This document shows, one piece after another, positions 10,653 to 22,990 of a stretch of 64,000 nucleotides of DNA. The notes under the pieces were generated by a model that was given only the letters and a program-made list of their open reading frames with translations, was not told the origin of the DNA and did not search any database. The position numbers and the translations under genes are program-made. How positions within the stretch are numbered: position 1 is the first letter of the stretch; every line of letters starts with the position of its first letter. Origin of the DNA: Edolisoma coerulescens (Eukaryota; Chordata; Aves; Passeriformes; Campephagidae); contig VWZW01001373.1 in assembly GCA_013397115.1 (NCBI GenBank), forward strand, positions 7,348-71,347, in the 5' to 3' direction.

Positions 10653-11710
10653 GATTCAGAGCTGCGAAACTTGAACAACCTCTTTTTGGTGTAAAATAAA
10701 ATACAGAAAAGAGAGGTAAAACATGACAGTTATTGTAGCTGTGTAACAAGTTTCTGAAATACAATATAATCGGTGGAGGAACAGATCCATTTTTGCAAAA
10801 AACAGAACTAAAAAAAACACAAACCAAATTTGCTGTGTTTTTTATTATCATTAGACTCCTATTATTTTTTTAATTTACTGTGTAGTACTTTAAGAAGTGT
10901 GTGTGTGTGTAAGCTAGGCGGTCGGGTAGGAAAACTTGATAACTTTTGGGGAGAATTCTGTTAGCAGTCCAGTTGTCCTCAGCCCTAATTCAGTCTATTG
11001 TATGTTGCTGCTTCTCTGAAGTAAGAGTTGTTTTGCTGTATGTTGGCAAAGGCTGCATGAAGGGAAAACCTTCCCAGAGTGAAATCCTTTTTACATTATG
11101 CCTTTTCTTTTGGAATAGTTTGAAACGGGGTTGTCTTATTTCAAAAGAACTGAAATAATTAAAAATTTAGCACTTGAGATTTCTGACTTCTGCGTGTTTG
11201 CTTGGCCTTGTCCATTCAGAGGTGCTCCAAACCTGGTGTCCGAGGACGGTTCGTGTAACACTGGGGAACTAACTCTTGGGCAGAGCTGTCTGAACCTGAG
11301 CTCAGAACTGACTCGCATTAGCCCCTCCACTCTCTTGACAAAGAGCATTTTAAATGATCCACAATGTTGTTGAAGAGAGTCTGAAAATTATAGCCATGAG
11401 TCCATATCATTAAATCATTATGAGTGACGTATAGGTTTCTATAGAACTAGTCCAGAACTTCCACTGCAAGTTCAACTCATCACCAGTATCTGCTGCACTG
11501 ACGCCTGTGATTGCAGGTTTGTGGGGTTTTCTTTTTTCATGTAAACATGGCACAAGATATTTTTATGGCAAATGACAAGACTGGCAAGATTTGTGTGGGC
11601 TTTTTGGGGATAAGAGAGGAAAGCAGAGCAGAAGGAGAAAAGGAAAATATTATGTTCATGCAGAATCAGTTTTCAGTTCTGTTCTCCTATGCAAGGCAGT
11701 GATGCACAGC
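10653..11710 (-). promoter_or_regulatory. KCNMB1 upstream region
   Basis: This is the 5' side of KCNMB1 on the minus strand. A one-mismatch CArG-like box, CCAAATTTGC, sits at 10824-10833 (consensus CCWWWWWWGG). Mammalian KCNMB1 is known as a serum-response-factor target, so the match is suggestive but weak. A (GT)7 microsatellite is at 10897-10910. The transcription start is not identifiable. Confidence 0.25.
10897..10910. repeat. (GT)7 microsatellite
   Basis: Seven uninterrupted GT units lie just upstream of KCNMB1, in the KCNIP1 intron. The tract may be length-variable. Confidence 0.9.
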
Positions 11711-11730
11711 TTCAGGCAGTGCATTTTCAG

Positions 11731-11782
11731 TTTCAGGTGTGTTTTAGTTTTCAGGTGTGCTTAGACTTTAGTTTCAGGTGTG
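11731..11782. promoter_or_regulatory. Cluster of three TTTCAGGTGTG repeats (CAGGTG E-boxes)
   Basis: The 11-mer TTTCAGGTGTG occurs exactly at 11731-11741, 11749-11759 and 11772-11782. Each copy holds the E-box CAGGTG, a known target type for ZEB, SNAI and some bHLH factors. The cluster is about 1.1 kb upstream of the KCNMB1 start codon. It may be regulatory or only a local duplication. Confidence 0.4.
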
Positions 11783-14700
11783 TGCAACTATTCAGTGTTT
11801 ATCCTTACTGGCTGGCCTTCAGGATGGCATGGCTCCTGCCTAAATACACCTGTGTTCAGACTAAAAATTTATATACGGTGTAAGACAAGCACAAACCAAA
11901 GCTGGCAAATATGCTCTTCAGTTTATCTGTGAGCAGACGGTCTCCAGCTGCTACAGGCTGGCAGAGCCGTGGTGTGACTGCAAGTAGGGGACCATGGTGA
12001 ATTTGGTGAAAGATGAGATAGCCCTCAAAGCTATGAGCATCAGCTGTTAAAGGAACAAAAGGAAATATATTCTGAATGTTCCTTCCTTTCCTCCTACTTC
12101 TGGTTTTCACTGGTAAAAGCACCTGACTTTGACTGTTTAATGATCAAAGGAAAAAGGTATTTGAAAATTAACATGCTGCTGCTTTTAGACTGCCAGAACA
12201 CCTGAATGTTAGTTCTATTAGCAATAAAAATATAGATGTCTGTGCACAGTAAAACAGCTTTGGTCATTTAGCATAACTTGGGGTTAGTTGCAGATTTGAA
12301 GTATATATTTTGAAGTTGGTGGTAGTACATGATATCATCAAAGTGGAAGGCTGTTTTTAGCTGTCCCTATAAACTAAAAGAGTTATTTTTAGAATACTGA
12401 ATTTTGTCCGCTTCCATATTTAATTCCACTTTAACTAAAACATCCGCATCCACTGTGAATTTTGCATACAGCATTTTGAGAGAAATTGTTTTTCTGATGC
12501 CCACATATAATTCACTGGCATTGTAAGAAGCATCTCAATTTGAAAATTGCCATAGATCAACTTTCCCTGTTTACTGCCATTTGAATTTATACAGAATGTG
12601 AGCTAATGCCCTTAAGTAAGGCTGTATTGTGTTTTGCTTGGTCAGTGGGGCTATAGGTAGAACATGTGGTATCAAATGCTCCCAGCATGCTTGTGCTGCA
12701 CCTGCACACTCATGTACAACTATGTGGAGAGGCGTGTGCAACAGGGAAACTTGCACGGTCTCAGTGACTGTTCCTTGGAACCTTCTGTCATTTCGTTTGG
12801 AAAATGGGAACTAACACTTAAAAAACCTAAAGAATTCTAAAATACCTAGAATATTGGAACACTGTGCAACACAGCGCCTTAATATCAATTGTTATTAAGC
12901 TCGCTCTCCTTTACCTATTGTGCAGCTTGGTCAGAGGGGAAAGTGGAATAAAGGAATGTTATCGGCCCTGGAGCACAGGCCCTGAGGCCATAGGGTACTG
13001 GAGTGGCAGGTCCTTATAGCACAGTGGGGAGATAATGATAGTTGAGTGAAAACCTGTGTAATTAGCAAGAAATTCTTACATACAGTAACAATGATTAATC
13101 TTTAATTTTCTATGAGAAATTGAAAAAATGAAAAACTGGTACTACCACTGTGTCTTGTGGAAAGCTTCTAGTGGCCTAGAGCTGTTAACATATTGAATTG
13201 ATGAACCATAATATTTACAGAGCTGTCCCATTTACACTGAGAAGCAGTGGGGTAATCAACCCGCTTGCTACATGGAAAGCAAGAACTGTGGGACTATTAA
13301 CCAAAGAATTAATAAGAAATCTAATTGCCCCAAAAGTCTGCTTGAATGCCAGCCACATGCAGCAGAAGTACCACAAAACTCAAATCTGAAACTAGCAGAC
13401 CATCTCTTTAAGACACAAAAGGAATTTGTATGTGTAAATTGGAAATTTTTCTCAAGTGGCCCAGAGGTCAAGCGCAGTGTTGTTCCCCGTGCTGACACCA
13501 GACAGACTGCCTGACCCTGGGTCTCTGCGAGGGCTGCTAAGTGATGCTGTTTGCCTTTGCTCCCCCTGTTCAGACAACTGCTCCACCCCAAAGAGAATAA
13601 GGACATATAAATTATGCAGGGAATGTTAACAAGAAAGGTTCATCTAAAAATATCACGCTGAGTGCCTCTATAGACGTAAAAAATAACCAGCTAGGTCTTC
13701 AGGCAGAGTAAAACAGGGGTGCTTACATCATTGTTGTATTGCTGTAGCAAATTAGCTGTAAATGTGGTCTCTAAAACTGAAATACTCATTTTCTGGGGCA
13801 TTTTTTTCTGCTTTCAAATGTAGAAGACCAGAAAAATCTGTAACACTATTTCGTGCATGTGCAGAAGAATTTAAGAGGAAACACAGGACTGCAAACAAAA
13901 CCCACATGCATTTTTTTTTCTTTCTAACATAAACATTCCTATGTACTTCTGCTTAAAATTCTGACTTTTCTGGCTCTCAAGACAAAGCAGTGTTGCATAC
14001 ATATAGAAAAAGATAGCTACTTGGAATTTCTTCATTGTTTTAAAGGTTATTTTTTTCAGATTAAAAGAATCTTCTGTCTCCTTGATCTATGTGTATAAGA
14101 AGGAGTGTTGAAATAGCTGATTTAGTGTTTCCTCTGACAAAACTGTTAAATCTTTTAGAATTAATCACTGCAGCAGACTTGATTGGCTCAGGAAGTCTGA
14201 GCAAAATTGAATTGGGAGATGTTGAAGTGTACAAAACAAGGCTTAGTCTAGCCTTCAAGAGAAAATTTAAATGTATTTTTTAACTGCAGATTTTGTGCAG
14301 TGGTTCCATACTTATTGGGAATGCATAAGCTGCAAATGTTTTCATAATGTTCCCTCTGCCTAACCTTCTTCAATCCAGTTAAATTATACAGTACATTAGC
14401 TGTGCAATTTCAATGTATAATAATTGCATTCATAGCTGCTAGTGATAATCTTAAGAATGCCATCCACTCAGGTTTGGAATAGTCCCCTGTTTTGATTACA
14501 GAGATATTTGATACTTGGCAGGAAGTCTCTGCCTCCTCCTACTCTCCCATCTTTTGATGAGTTTCCAGTGGTGTGACCTCTTTGAGTTCAGATGGGATCT
14601 CTCTCTCAAGCTATTCAAGCTATATGCTCTTAATTTGGGTAAGGTATGAGTAGCACTGATGAATTTATCTCGCTTGCAGAAGAAAGGCTGCTAAATTCCT

Positions 14701-17700
14701 GTCTTGAATTTAAGTTAGGAATAAATATTAACAGTGAGGTAGAGTTGTGGTTTTTTGGTTTGGTTTTTCTTTGAGCTGATTTATCCCACATTGTATGGTG
14801 AATCTGCACCGAACATATATGTATTGCTTTCAGATGAACATTATGTTCTAATACAGCATCATACCAAGAAGAGTGATTCAAGTCGTCCACATCTCTAAAG
14901 TGGTGAGGACTTTTTAAACAGGCCTGTACCCTTTGGCCTGTACTGCTTCCACATGCAAAATAGCCATTTGTTTTCTCCTGTCAAATGCAAACTTAAGTCA
15001 CCTTGTTTTATTCTCAAAACACCTTGTATAAACAAAATAAAAATTACCAGCTTTGCTGGATCTGTAAGAGGACCACAGTATTTGGTGGCAGTTTATTGGC
15101 CAAATGCTTTTTGTGAGAACCAGTAGGCAAAAGTTTTAGATTTATAAATACGAGCTCTGTACTGGTTATGTTACTGGAACAGAGCTCATATTTACATATT
15201 TACTACTGTCTCTGGGTAGAGTTAGTTGGATCATTCACACTTGATTAACTGTGTTTCCATGGGTATTTCAACACTGCTTAGGTTCTTCCTTTCTGTTCCA
15301 ATCCTACGCTCATCGTTTTCTCATCTGCTGCCCCACCACTTACAACAGACTGTAGTCAAAGCTACATTTGTGTTAGCCCTTTCTTTCCCTTTCCCCACCC
15401 TCCATTCCATCCTCTAGCAGTTACAGGCATTTCTTGCTGGTACTGGGGGAGTACTGCAGCCGGGGAACACCAGTTTTTTTCATTACTTAATAAGCTTTCT
15501 GTGCATCTGGGACCACAAATACTGTATGTTACAGAATAAGGTGATGCTGAGCCTCAATGGAAGAGTGCACAGAAAAGCTTCTCAGGTAGTTGTCTTGGAA
15601 ACCCCAAACAGCAATATTTTGACTGTGTAACATGATACAACTATGTTTATTTTATGAAATATGCTGTATCATTTTGCTTTATTACTGAACTGTTTACCTG
15701 ATGTGCCGCTAGAGTGAATTAAAGAAGTTAGCTTTTTTTTTTGTCTAAAAACATATGCAGTTGTTTAAGACTAATTCTGTCAGCTTTTAAACATGGTGGT
15801 TCTTAATAAAAGAAAAAATGGGGGAACAAAAGAAGTTACTTGCTCAGTTCAGCTGTTCTGAAATCTTTCTAGAGTACTTTATCCTTTGATTCTATGCTGT
15901 AGAGGGCTGCACAGAAGGAATCAATTTAAGAGCAGATTTGTGGGGAGTCTTCAAGAGTTCATATTCCTGGTTCCTCTCTAACTTAGGGATAGGTAAGCAC
16001 AACCTCTAAAGTAATGCTGAACACCCAAAGCCATGAAACTTCTAAGAGTAAAGGTGTATTTACCATTAAAATGAATAAGAACTATGGTCTTATATGAGCT
16101 ACAGACTCTTAATTTGTGAAAATATTATTCCTACCTTTGCTAACAGTTGTGAAGAATGATCAGATTGCATCCAGTTACAAAAGAGAGAACAACTCAGTCT
16201 GCATGCTACAGAAAAGTTATCTGCACTGTCCTCCATAGTGCTGCAGATATAGAAAGCCTTTTGCTTCCTAAAACACTGTACTTTTAAAAACACAAAGCTA
16301 TCACATGCTCCCAAGGAAAAGCAGTTGTTGAGAAATATACTCACAGTTTTTGATGAAACGCTGCTTTCCCTGACGAAAAAAAAAAACCTTTACATGACAG
16401 ACTTTGGATAGTAGTGGAGCTCAGAGCTGAAAGGGATTTTTTTAATTTTTTTTCCTTTCCTGTACTTCCCTGGGGTTGCTTTGCTGTGGCTGAACTCCTA
16501 ACTTAGTTCCCCTATTACAAAGCCTTTTGTAACCATAAATGGTAAGGTATGAAAGAGCACTGTCCTTTTGGAAATTAATTGCTGGAAACCAGGAAGCCAC
16601 AATACTAAGACTGAGCTTTCTCATACACTAGAGCCCCTTTACGACACATTCTGGTAGATTCGTGTTAAGCTATGTGCCTACTCTGTTTGTACAACTTTTT
16701 TAGTTTAGAAATTAGACAGATCTTTTGGGTAAGATTTAAGGAATTGAACTGTATTGATGACCAGTGGCATTGATTCTTAATTCTTAATAACCTGAGCCAT
16801 TACCAGCTGTGTGGGAATGCTTTTTTGCCACTGTTTTCAGCGAGTTTGGATGCAACAAGTGCTGAAATTCTGACTGTACATCAGAGCCCTATAGACAAGA
16901 ACGTCCATCATGCCATAGGTGCATTAGTGTCCAGCATGTTCCTCTAGCCGAAAAGCCAAGCCTGTTTCTGGGACATATAAACAGATTACTCCTAGCACAG
17001 AGCTTCAGAAAAGAGCTAAACCAATTTTTTTTTCTTTTTTTTTTCGAGAGGAAAACTCTTTTATTGGGAGACTAAAGGAATTTAAATGAGTTAATCCAGT
17101 ACAATCATTAGGAGAGAACTGTAAACAAGGGTAGGATGTTTGCACCTCCCTCCCTGCTTTAGGAATCTCATAATTAGCTGTTCCAGTTTAAACTGTTCTT
17201 CTAAACTTGCTTTTGGTAAAAGATTTGAAGTTAACATGCTCAGAATGTTCATGCTGTCTGCAGATAACTGATGAATCTCCTTCAGTAGGACCCTTTTGTA
17301 TTATTACAGATGCAGAAGAGAGCACACAAAGCTAACCTGGATTTACATAACTCTCTAGTAGACATTTACAGCTAAGTAAGAGGAAGTCTGCTACTATCAT
17401 CTAAATTGGAAAGATTTACGATCATAGTAATTTTATAATATTTGAGAAGTGATGTAGAGAAATTTTAAAAATTACATTTGACGTCTGGAAAAAAAAGCCT
17501 TATGAACAAAAGTTATTTCTGGATAAAACAGGTCTGGTTGAGTGGAGTTTTTATCTTTTTTGATGCTTAGTGATCAAGACTTGGCATTTCAAAGAGGCAG
17601 GCTCTGCTGGCTCAAGGAATGGTCAGGCTTTTAATGAGGAATTCATTGTAAGTGATTTTCGGATTCTGTGATTCAGGATTCAAGGTAGAATACAAGGTAA

Positions 17701-20700
17701 GCCATGCTGAATGAAATTCATGAGTCTTCAAATTGAAGATTTGTCTTCTGTCTCCTCTCCCTGTATGCGTTAACCACAATGGCTAATACTCAGACATCAA
17801 TTTCTAACTGCTAACTAAATAGTTCTACCGCAAAATTAACAGAAGTCTTTTGGATTGCAGAGCCAAAATATAGATTAAATATTTTGAAGTTTCCGCGGTG
17901 TACTGAAGGAGGTGCTGGTAGCGTGCTTTGGCTCAGTTTGAGGTGTGCCGGTGGTTTATTTGAATAGACAGAAGCTATGCTCCAAGTCTGGTGCTATACA
18001 CTCCCTTTTGCTTGTTTTGTTTCCTCTCACATACACTGCTGATACAGAAGTCTAGGTGGCCGCTGAATCTTGGAGAGCTAACCCAATAAAATAATGTGGA
18101 TGTGCTAAAGGGAGGTGCTGTACAGATATCCACTTCTCGCCTTGGGATATGTATTTCAATGTGCTACCCATCTGTACCAAGTGACATGTATGCATTGGAG
18201 CTTTATCAATGGCAAGCCAGATGCTGTATTATAAACTGTAATTCTGTAAATCACAGTCTAAAATAGCCTTTGTCTTCTGAAAATCACACGGAATATTTTC
18301 TTTTTTGCAGCTCGAGCATTAGGAGGAGAAAGTGAACAGTGTGGTGGTTGAAATCACCATGCACTTTCACCCTTGTTCTCCTTTCCTTGCCTGCGCCTCC
18401 TTGTAGCTTTGCTCCAGGCTCTCATGGGAACGCTAATTCCATATTTACTGGTAAGCTACATAACTGGTGCTGCACAGTTCCTCTTTACACTGACTCAGAG
18501 AGGGAGTGTGGGGTCATTGCTGGAAAGGCCTAATACCTGACAGTGCTCTGTGAGGATGGGTGGTAGCACAGACCAAAGCCACTTAGGGCAACCTGGAGCT
18601 AAAGGCAGTAGCCCCTGTCACTCTACGATCCTTTTGTGCATACTAGTTTTAGCCAAGAAAAGAAAAAATTTAGAGACCTTTGCTGGCTTTGCTTAAGGTC
18701 CTGTTTTAATGTTCTATCCCTGACTCTTGACTGGGGGAAGAAAAAGGGAAGACACAATGTCAGAACAGGCATTTCGAACTTCAAATACTCTATTTTGAAT
18801 CTGCATAAGTTTATTTACAATGTGTCATTTCCCATTTATTTTATTCAAAGGTAATGAACCCTTTGGCTAAGGCCAAAATAGATTTCATTTGAGCGATAAT
18901 TTCCCATAATTCTTTTAAAAAAGAGAAATGCTTCAATTTGGAAAATCTCACCGTATCTGTAAATTAGTTAAGTAGTTGCACTTAAAATTATCAGCCTCCA
19001 GAACAAATGAAAGAGAATTAAAGTATATTTTTGGGGATTAATTTTCCCTGCAGAGTGATAATGGAAGAAAAATCATGCGAGGTAAGGTATGTGGCTCTGA
19101 AAGAGACATTGTATAAACATCAGCATACAAGGATTGTAGCTTTTGCTTTGTAAATAAAAGTATGAGGAGACTGTAAACATTACAGCAATAGCAGGGAACA
19201 AGAGTTTCTGGTGTTTACTTGCTGTACTCTTCTGCAGTGAGTACTTGCTGTTGTCCTTTGGGCAGCATCTGTATTGCAGAATGCTTTGTTCCAGCCCCTT
19301 CTGCTCCTCATGGCTGCCCGTTGCAGGGAGGTGCTCGTTCAGAGAGTGCTTAACCCTCCCAAGGAATCTGTCTGACTTTGCTGGGATGCGGAAACTTCAA
19401 GGGAGTCTGGTTTGACCCCACGTGCTACTGAACAGTTTGTTCTTGTGATGTCACATGAATTAAATTTATTCAGTGTTTGCCGGTGACCTGTTTCACATTA
19501 GGCTGCCCTGTTTAACAAGGGGTTCTTGCTGGAAACCTGAGTCAGATTATATAAATAATGTCTGTAGTCAAACAGAAGTTATGTGAATTTACAAACTCTG
19601 AACTCCTTTTTGACTCTAATGTAAAGAGCAGTTAAGGTGTTATAAGGGGGGGAAAGGGGAAAAAAAAAAAAAAGAAGCGGTATCTTTTAGTTGCTCAGAA
19701 CTGCTTATTCAGTTCTTTTAAGCTGATCATCCATAAGGATTGTTTTCACATTAGGGCATAAGAAAAATTCACTGGGTGTGAGATAAAGCCAATTTAATAA
19801 GTATTGTCATTTTTTTCCAGGACTCTCTAATGCTTCTAAAGAATCACTAAGCTGTGAGCACAGTTGTTCGGACCTTCAGAGAGCCCTGCAAAGTTATTAG
19901 CTCCCCCTTCCTAATTGAAACATATTCATAGTATAGTACATTGTCATATTTAATGGGCTTCATAAAAAGAAGCTGTGGCTCTTGAACAAGGAACAGTCAA
20001 GTATTGAAAATTATATGAGTCAGGAGCACAAGGTACTAAATGTCGGCAGGCCTACATCAAGCACAGGCAAACTTTAAGACTGGCTGCTTCCTTTTAAGTA
20101 ACTACATTAACAAACTGTTTGCTGGATTTGCTGTTAACTCACCAATTTCATGAAGGTTGAGAGTATCCTCAGAACGTTTTTACACAGATACTTTACCATG
20201 AATTTTGAATGGTTTGTTTAGCTTCCAGCTTCACAGGGTGGTGGCTGCGCAGTTCTGATGACTCCGAGTGGAAGGTAGCTGTTCTGTGACGAGCCTCCCC
20301 TACACGTCATACCTGCAGTAAAGCATAATGCTGTTATTCCTCTTCAAAGTTACTGAGAATTCTCTGACTACTGCATCTTGAAACTGAAATTAGAGAGGAT
20401 TCTTAACTGTTTGCTGCATCGAACTGTCTGTGGGCGCACACTGCTTTCAGAGAAAAGGGGCATGGTTTTCAGACAGTGAGTGCATATGCTCTTCCTCAGG
20501 CTGGGTCTTGTATGTGTGACCAGTTCTTAATGTTATTCCAGGTAGAGGAGCCCTCAATGTTAAAAAAAAAATCTAACCACCACCACAAAAAACCCCAACC
20601 CACAAAACCCATAAAACCAAACAAACTCACAGCACAAAGTGAACTTAAAATTGTGGATTTAGAAGTATTACACAACATTATTGTTTATCCTTGCTTTATT

Positions 20701-21990
20701 AGATGGGCACAAGGTGATAACTGTCTTTGCCTGGCAAGGGAGAGGTGATCCACCGACTGGTTTTGGAGAGTTTCTGCCCTTTGCTCTGCCCAGTTTGTAG
20801 TCAGAAGTACAAGGGAGGCATGGGGGTTGCTCCATGTCCTCGTTCATCTTACTCCTTTTATCTGCCACTGTGACTTGTGCTATCTCGCTGTGACATGCTA
20901 AGCTGTATTGACAGTAGCAGGCAAAACCAAATAACAAATTTTCAGCCTAGTCTGAAATTGGGGTTGTCTGATTTTTTCTGAGGGTATGTCTCAGTCGTGT
21001 AATATCTATCGTGTTACGCTTGATGCTTATGAGAAGTTTCCTGAACTTGTGATTTTACTACAGGGACTCTGATATAATTAAGTATGAAATACAGCACAGA
21101 GGTACCCCGTGCTCACACTGGGAGACATAAGCATTGCCAGATAAGGAGGGCACTTGCTTATCCAGGATAGGATGGAGGGATGACTCTGGCAGTGATGTTG
21201 TTAATGGTCTCAGCTGTCATCTGAGAAGTTGATTTCTGCAGTGAAATAGGTAAATTTGACTGTCTGAACTTTGTTCAGTGTTTGTACTGTATCTGAAAGA
21301 AGAGCTTTCACCTCTTCATCTAGAGAACGGGAACAGTATTTTCGTTCTTACTATCTTAAGGCAAAATACATTAATGAAATGTAATTTTGTAATGGAAAGC
21401 ACTTGATACATTAGCTGAGTATAACTTTGTATGTAGTCTGGTCAAGGAAAGGAAATCTTTTTCCCCTTGATCGGATAGTTTGCCAAGCTGACAAAATGCA
21501 GGTAGAATAGAGGAGAAACCTACAGAAGCTTTCACAAAACAGGATATTTAGACATGACAGTATGTGATGTTAAGCCTAGGGGAATGTTATTTTTGAACAA
21601 GTAGAATTGCATAGTACTCTCGAGCAGAAGAGATCAGAGACCTACTGTTGTGACTTTTAAATTTTTTGAAATTAAATAGAGCTCCTGTATTTCTGTCAAA
21701 CAAACCCAAGGTCTCAGTATGGGTATGTGCAGTCCAGCGGGTTTTATGTATGTCAACCCTACTGCATAAGCAACTTGCAGATGAGCATCTTAAATTAAGC
21801 AATTCCAGCATGTTCTGTATGATGTAATTTACTGCCTTAGTTCTGTTCAAACAGTCTGGTTATAGCAATATATAGAAATGATAAAACTTTTTTCTTTACA
21901 GCCTTCAGGAAAAGCCTAGGTGTTTTTGGGAGCCTTGATATAGATAACTTGACTACGAGGCATACACCATAGATGATATTATTTTGTTGT
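11783..21990 (+). other. KCNIP1 intron, non-coding stretch
   Basis: About 10 kb of AT-rich intron. It contains an interrupted T-tract at 17025-17044 and an A14 run at 19660-19673. Open frames stay below about 115 codons, overlap frames on the other strand, and show no recognisable motif. No exon, RNA gene or identifiable transposon was found. Confidence 0.55.
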
Positions 21991-22013
21991 TGCTTATCAA
22001 ATAATGATAAGCA
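21991..22013. repeat. Perfect 9-bp inverted repeat containing paired GATA motifs
   Basis: TGCTTATCA at 21991-21999 and TGATAAGCA at 22005-22013 are perfect reverse complements around the 5-base loop AATAA. Each arm contains a GATAAG core in opposite orientation. An AT-rich, near-repetitive stretch follows to about 22055. Confidence 0.6.
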
Positions 22014-22329
22014 TAATATATCACAATAATATAATGCATCATAATAATGATTATGGAAAGCTGGGGCAGTTGGTATGGTTCATGTGAACTGCCTGTTGAA
22101 ATTCCACAGCTGCTTGCTCTGATCCCCGATGCCATTGATCCCTTTGCTGGAAACTCTGCTACCTGAGGTGCAGCTGTTGTTATGACGAGCAAGGTGCTTC
22201 CTACCTCTTTGTCCATGCTCATGCCATGGGCACCTTTTACTGCTACCACACCTTTACTGCTCTCCTGTATTGGGAAAGGGGGATTGAGAGGTTGTTGCAG
22301 GTGACAGTGGGAGCTTCATGTCATCGAAA

Positions 22330-22990
22330 CTGCAGGAGAAACAAAAACTCTCCAACAACATTTATTTGTGTTAGAGAATCAAGGCATTACATTATTCTGG
22401 CCAGGATGGTGTTCTGGCCAGGATGTGCAACAAAAATAATTTCATCCATGCATTGCTTGGGTTGTGCAGAGAAAATCCTTCCATCACACATGGTTCTTTA
22501 CTAGATTTTTCACATACTTATACAGACAAAACCAGATCAATTAATTGTTCATTGGTCCCAAGTTACACAGTTCTTAGTATTTGGTTTCCTATTGGTTATT
22601 GATCCTTTCATCTATGATGTTAATCAGGTCCTCATTCTTCATTCTCTTACGGATCTTTTCCCAGACCAGGTGTCTCTGACACACCAGGAAGGATGTTCAG
22701 GCACTGCTGTTCATTAATGATCTCTTATCTCTTGTGCATCCTCTAGCAGCTCCCAGTCTATTGAGTTGTTAAGCTCATCAGGCCTTGCCCAGGGAACTGA
22801 GTTTTTTGAAAAGAAGCTTCCATTCCCTTCCCTGCGGGTGAAGACGAACTAAACCCCTGACTAAAGTTGGTAAAAAAATTTCGGTTCTATCGTTTCCAAC
22901 ATTCGGACAAAGTTTATTAGAGGAACCCCGCTGTTGAGCCATGAGGTGCAGAAAGGACTTCCTTGCTTTCAAAACACCTTTTTAGAGAGG
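22330..22990. mobile_element. Possible degenerate interspersed repeat (LTR-like)
   Basis: The composition and phrases of this block look like an old avian LTR, but no defining end, primer-binding site or coding remnant could be confirmed. It includes a 14-base duplicated unit TTCTGGCCAGGATG at 22395-22408 and 22412-22425. Strand and family are undetermined. Confidence 0.3.

Noticed and set aside
22226..22504. ATGGGCACC at 22226 as the MGAVMG-type KCNIP1 first exon
   Set aside because: The translation continues MGTFYCYHTF, not the MGTFSSLQTK expected from memory, and there is no matching donor.
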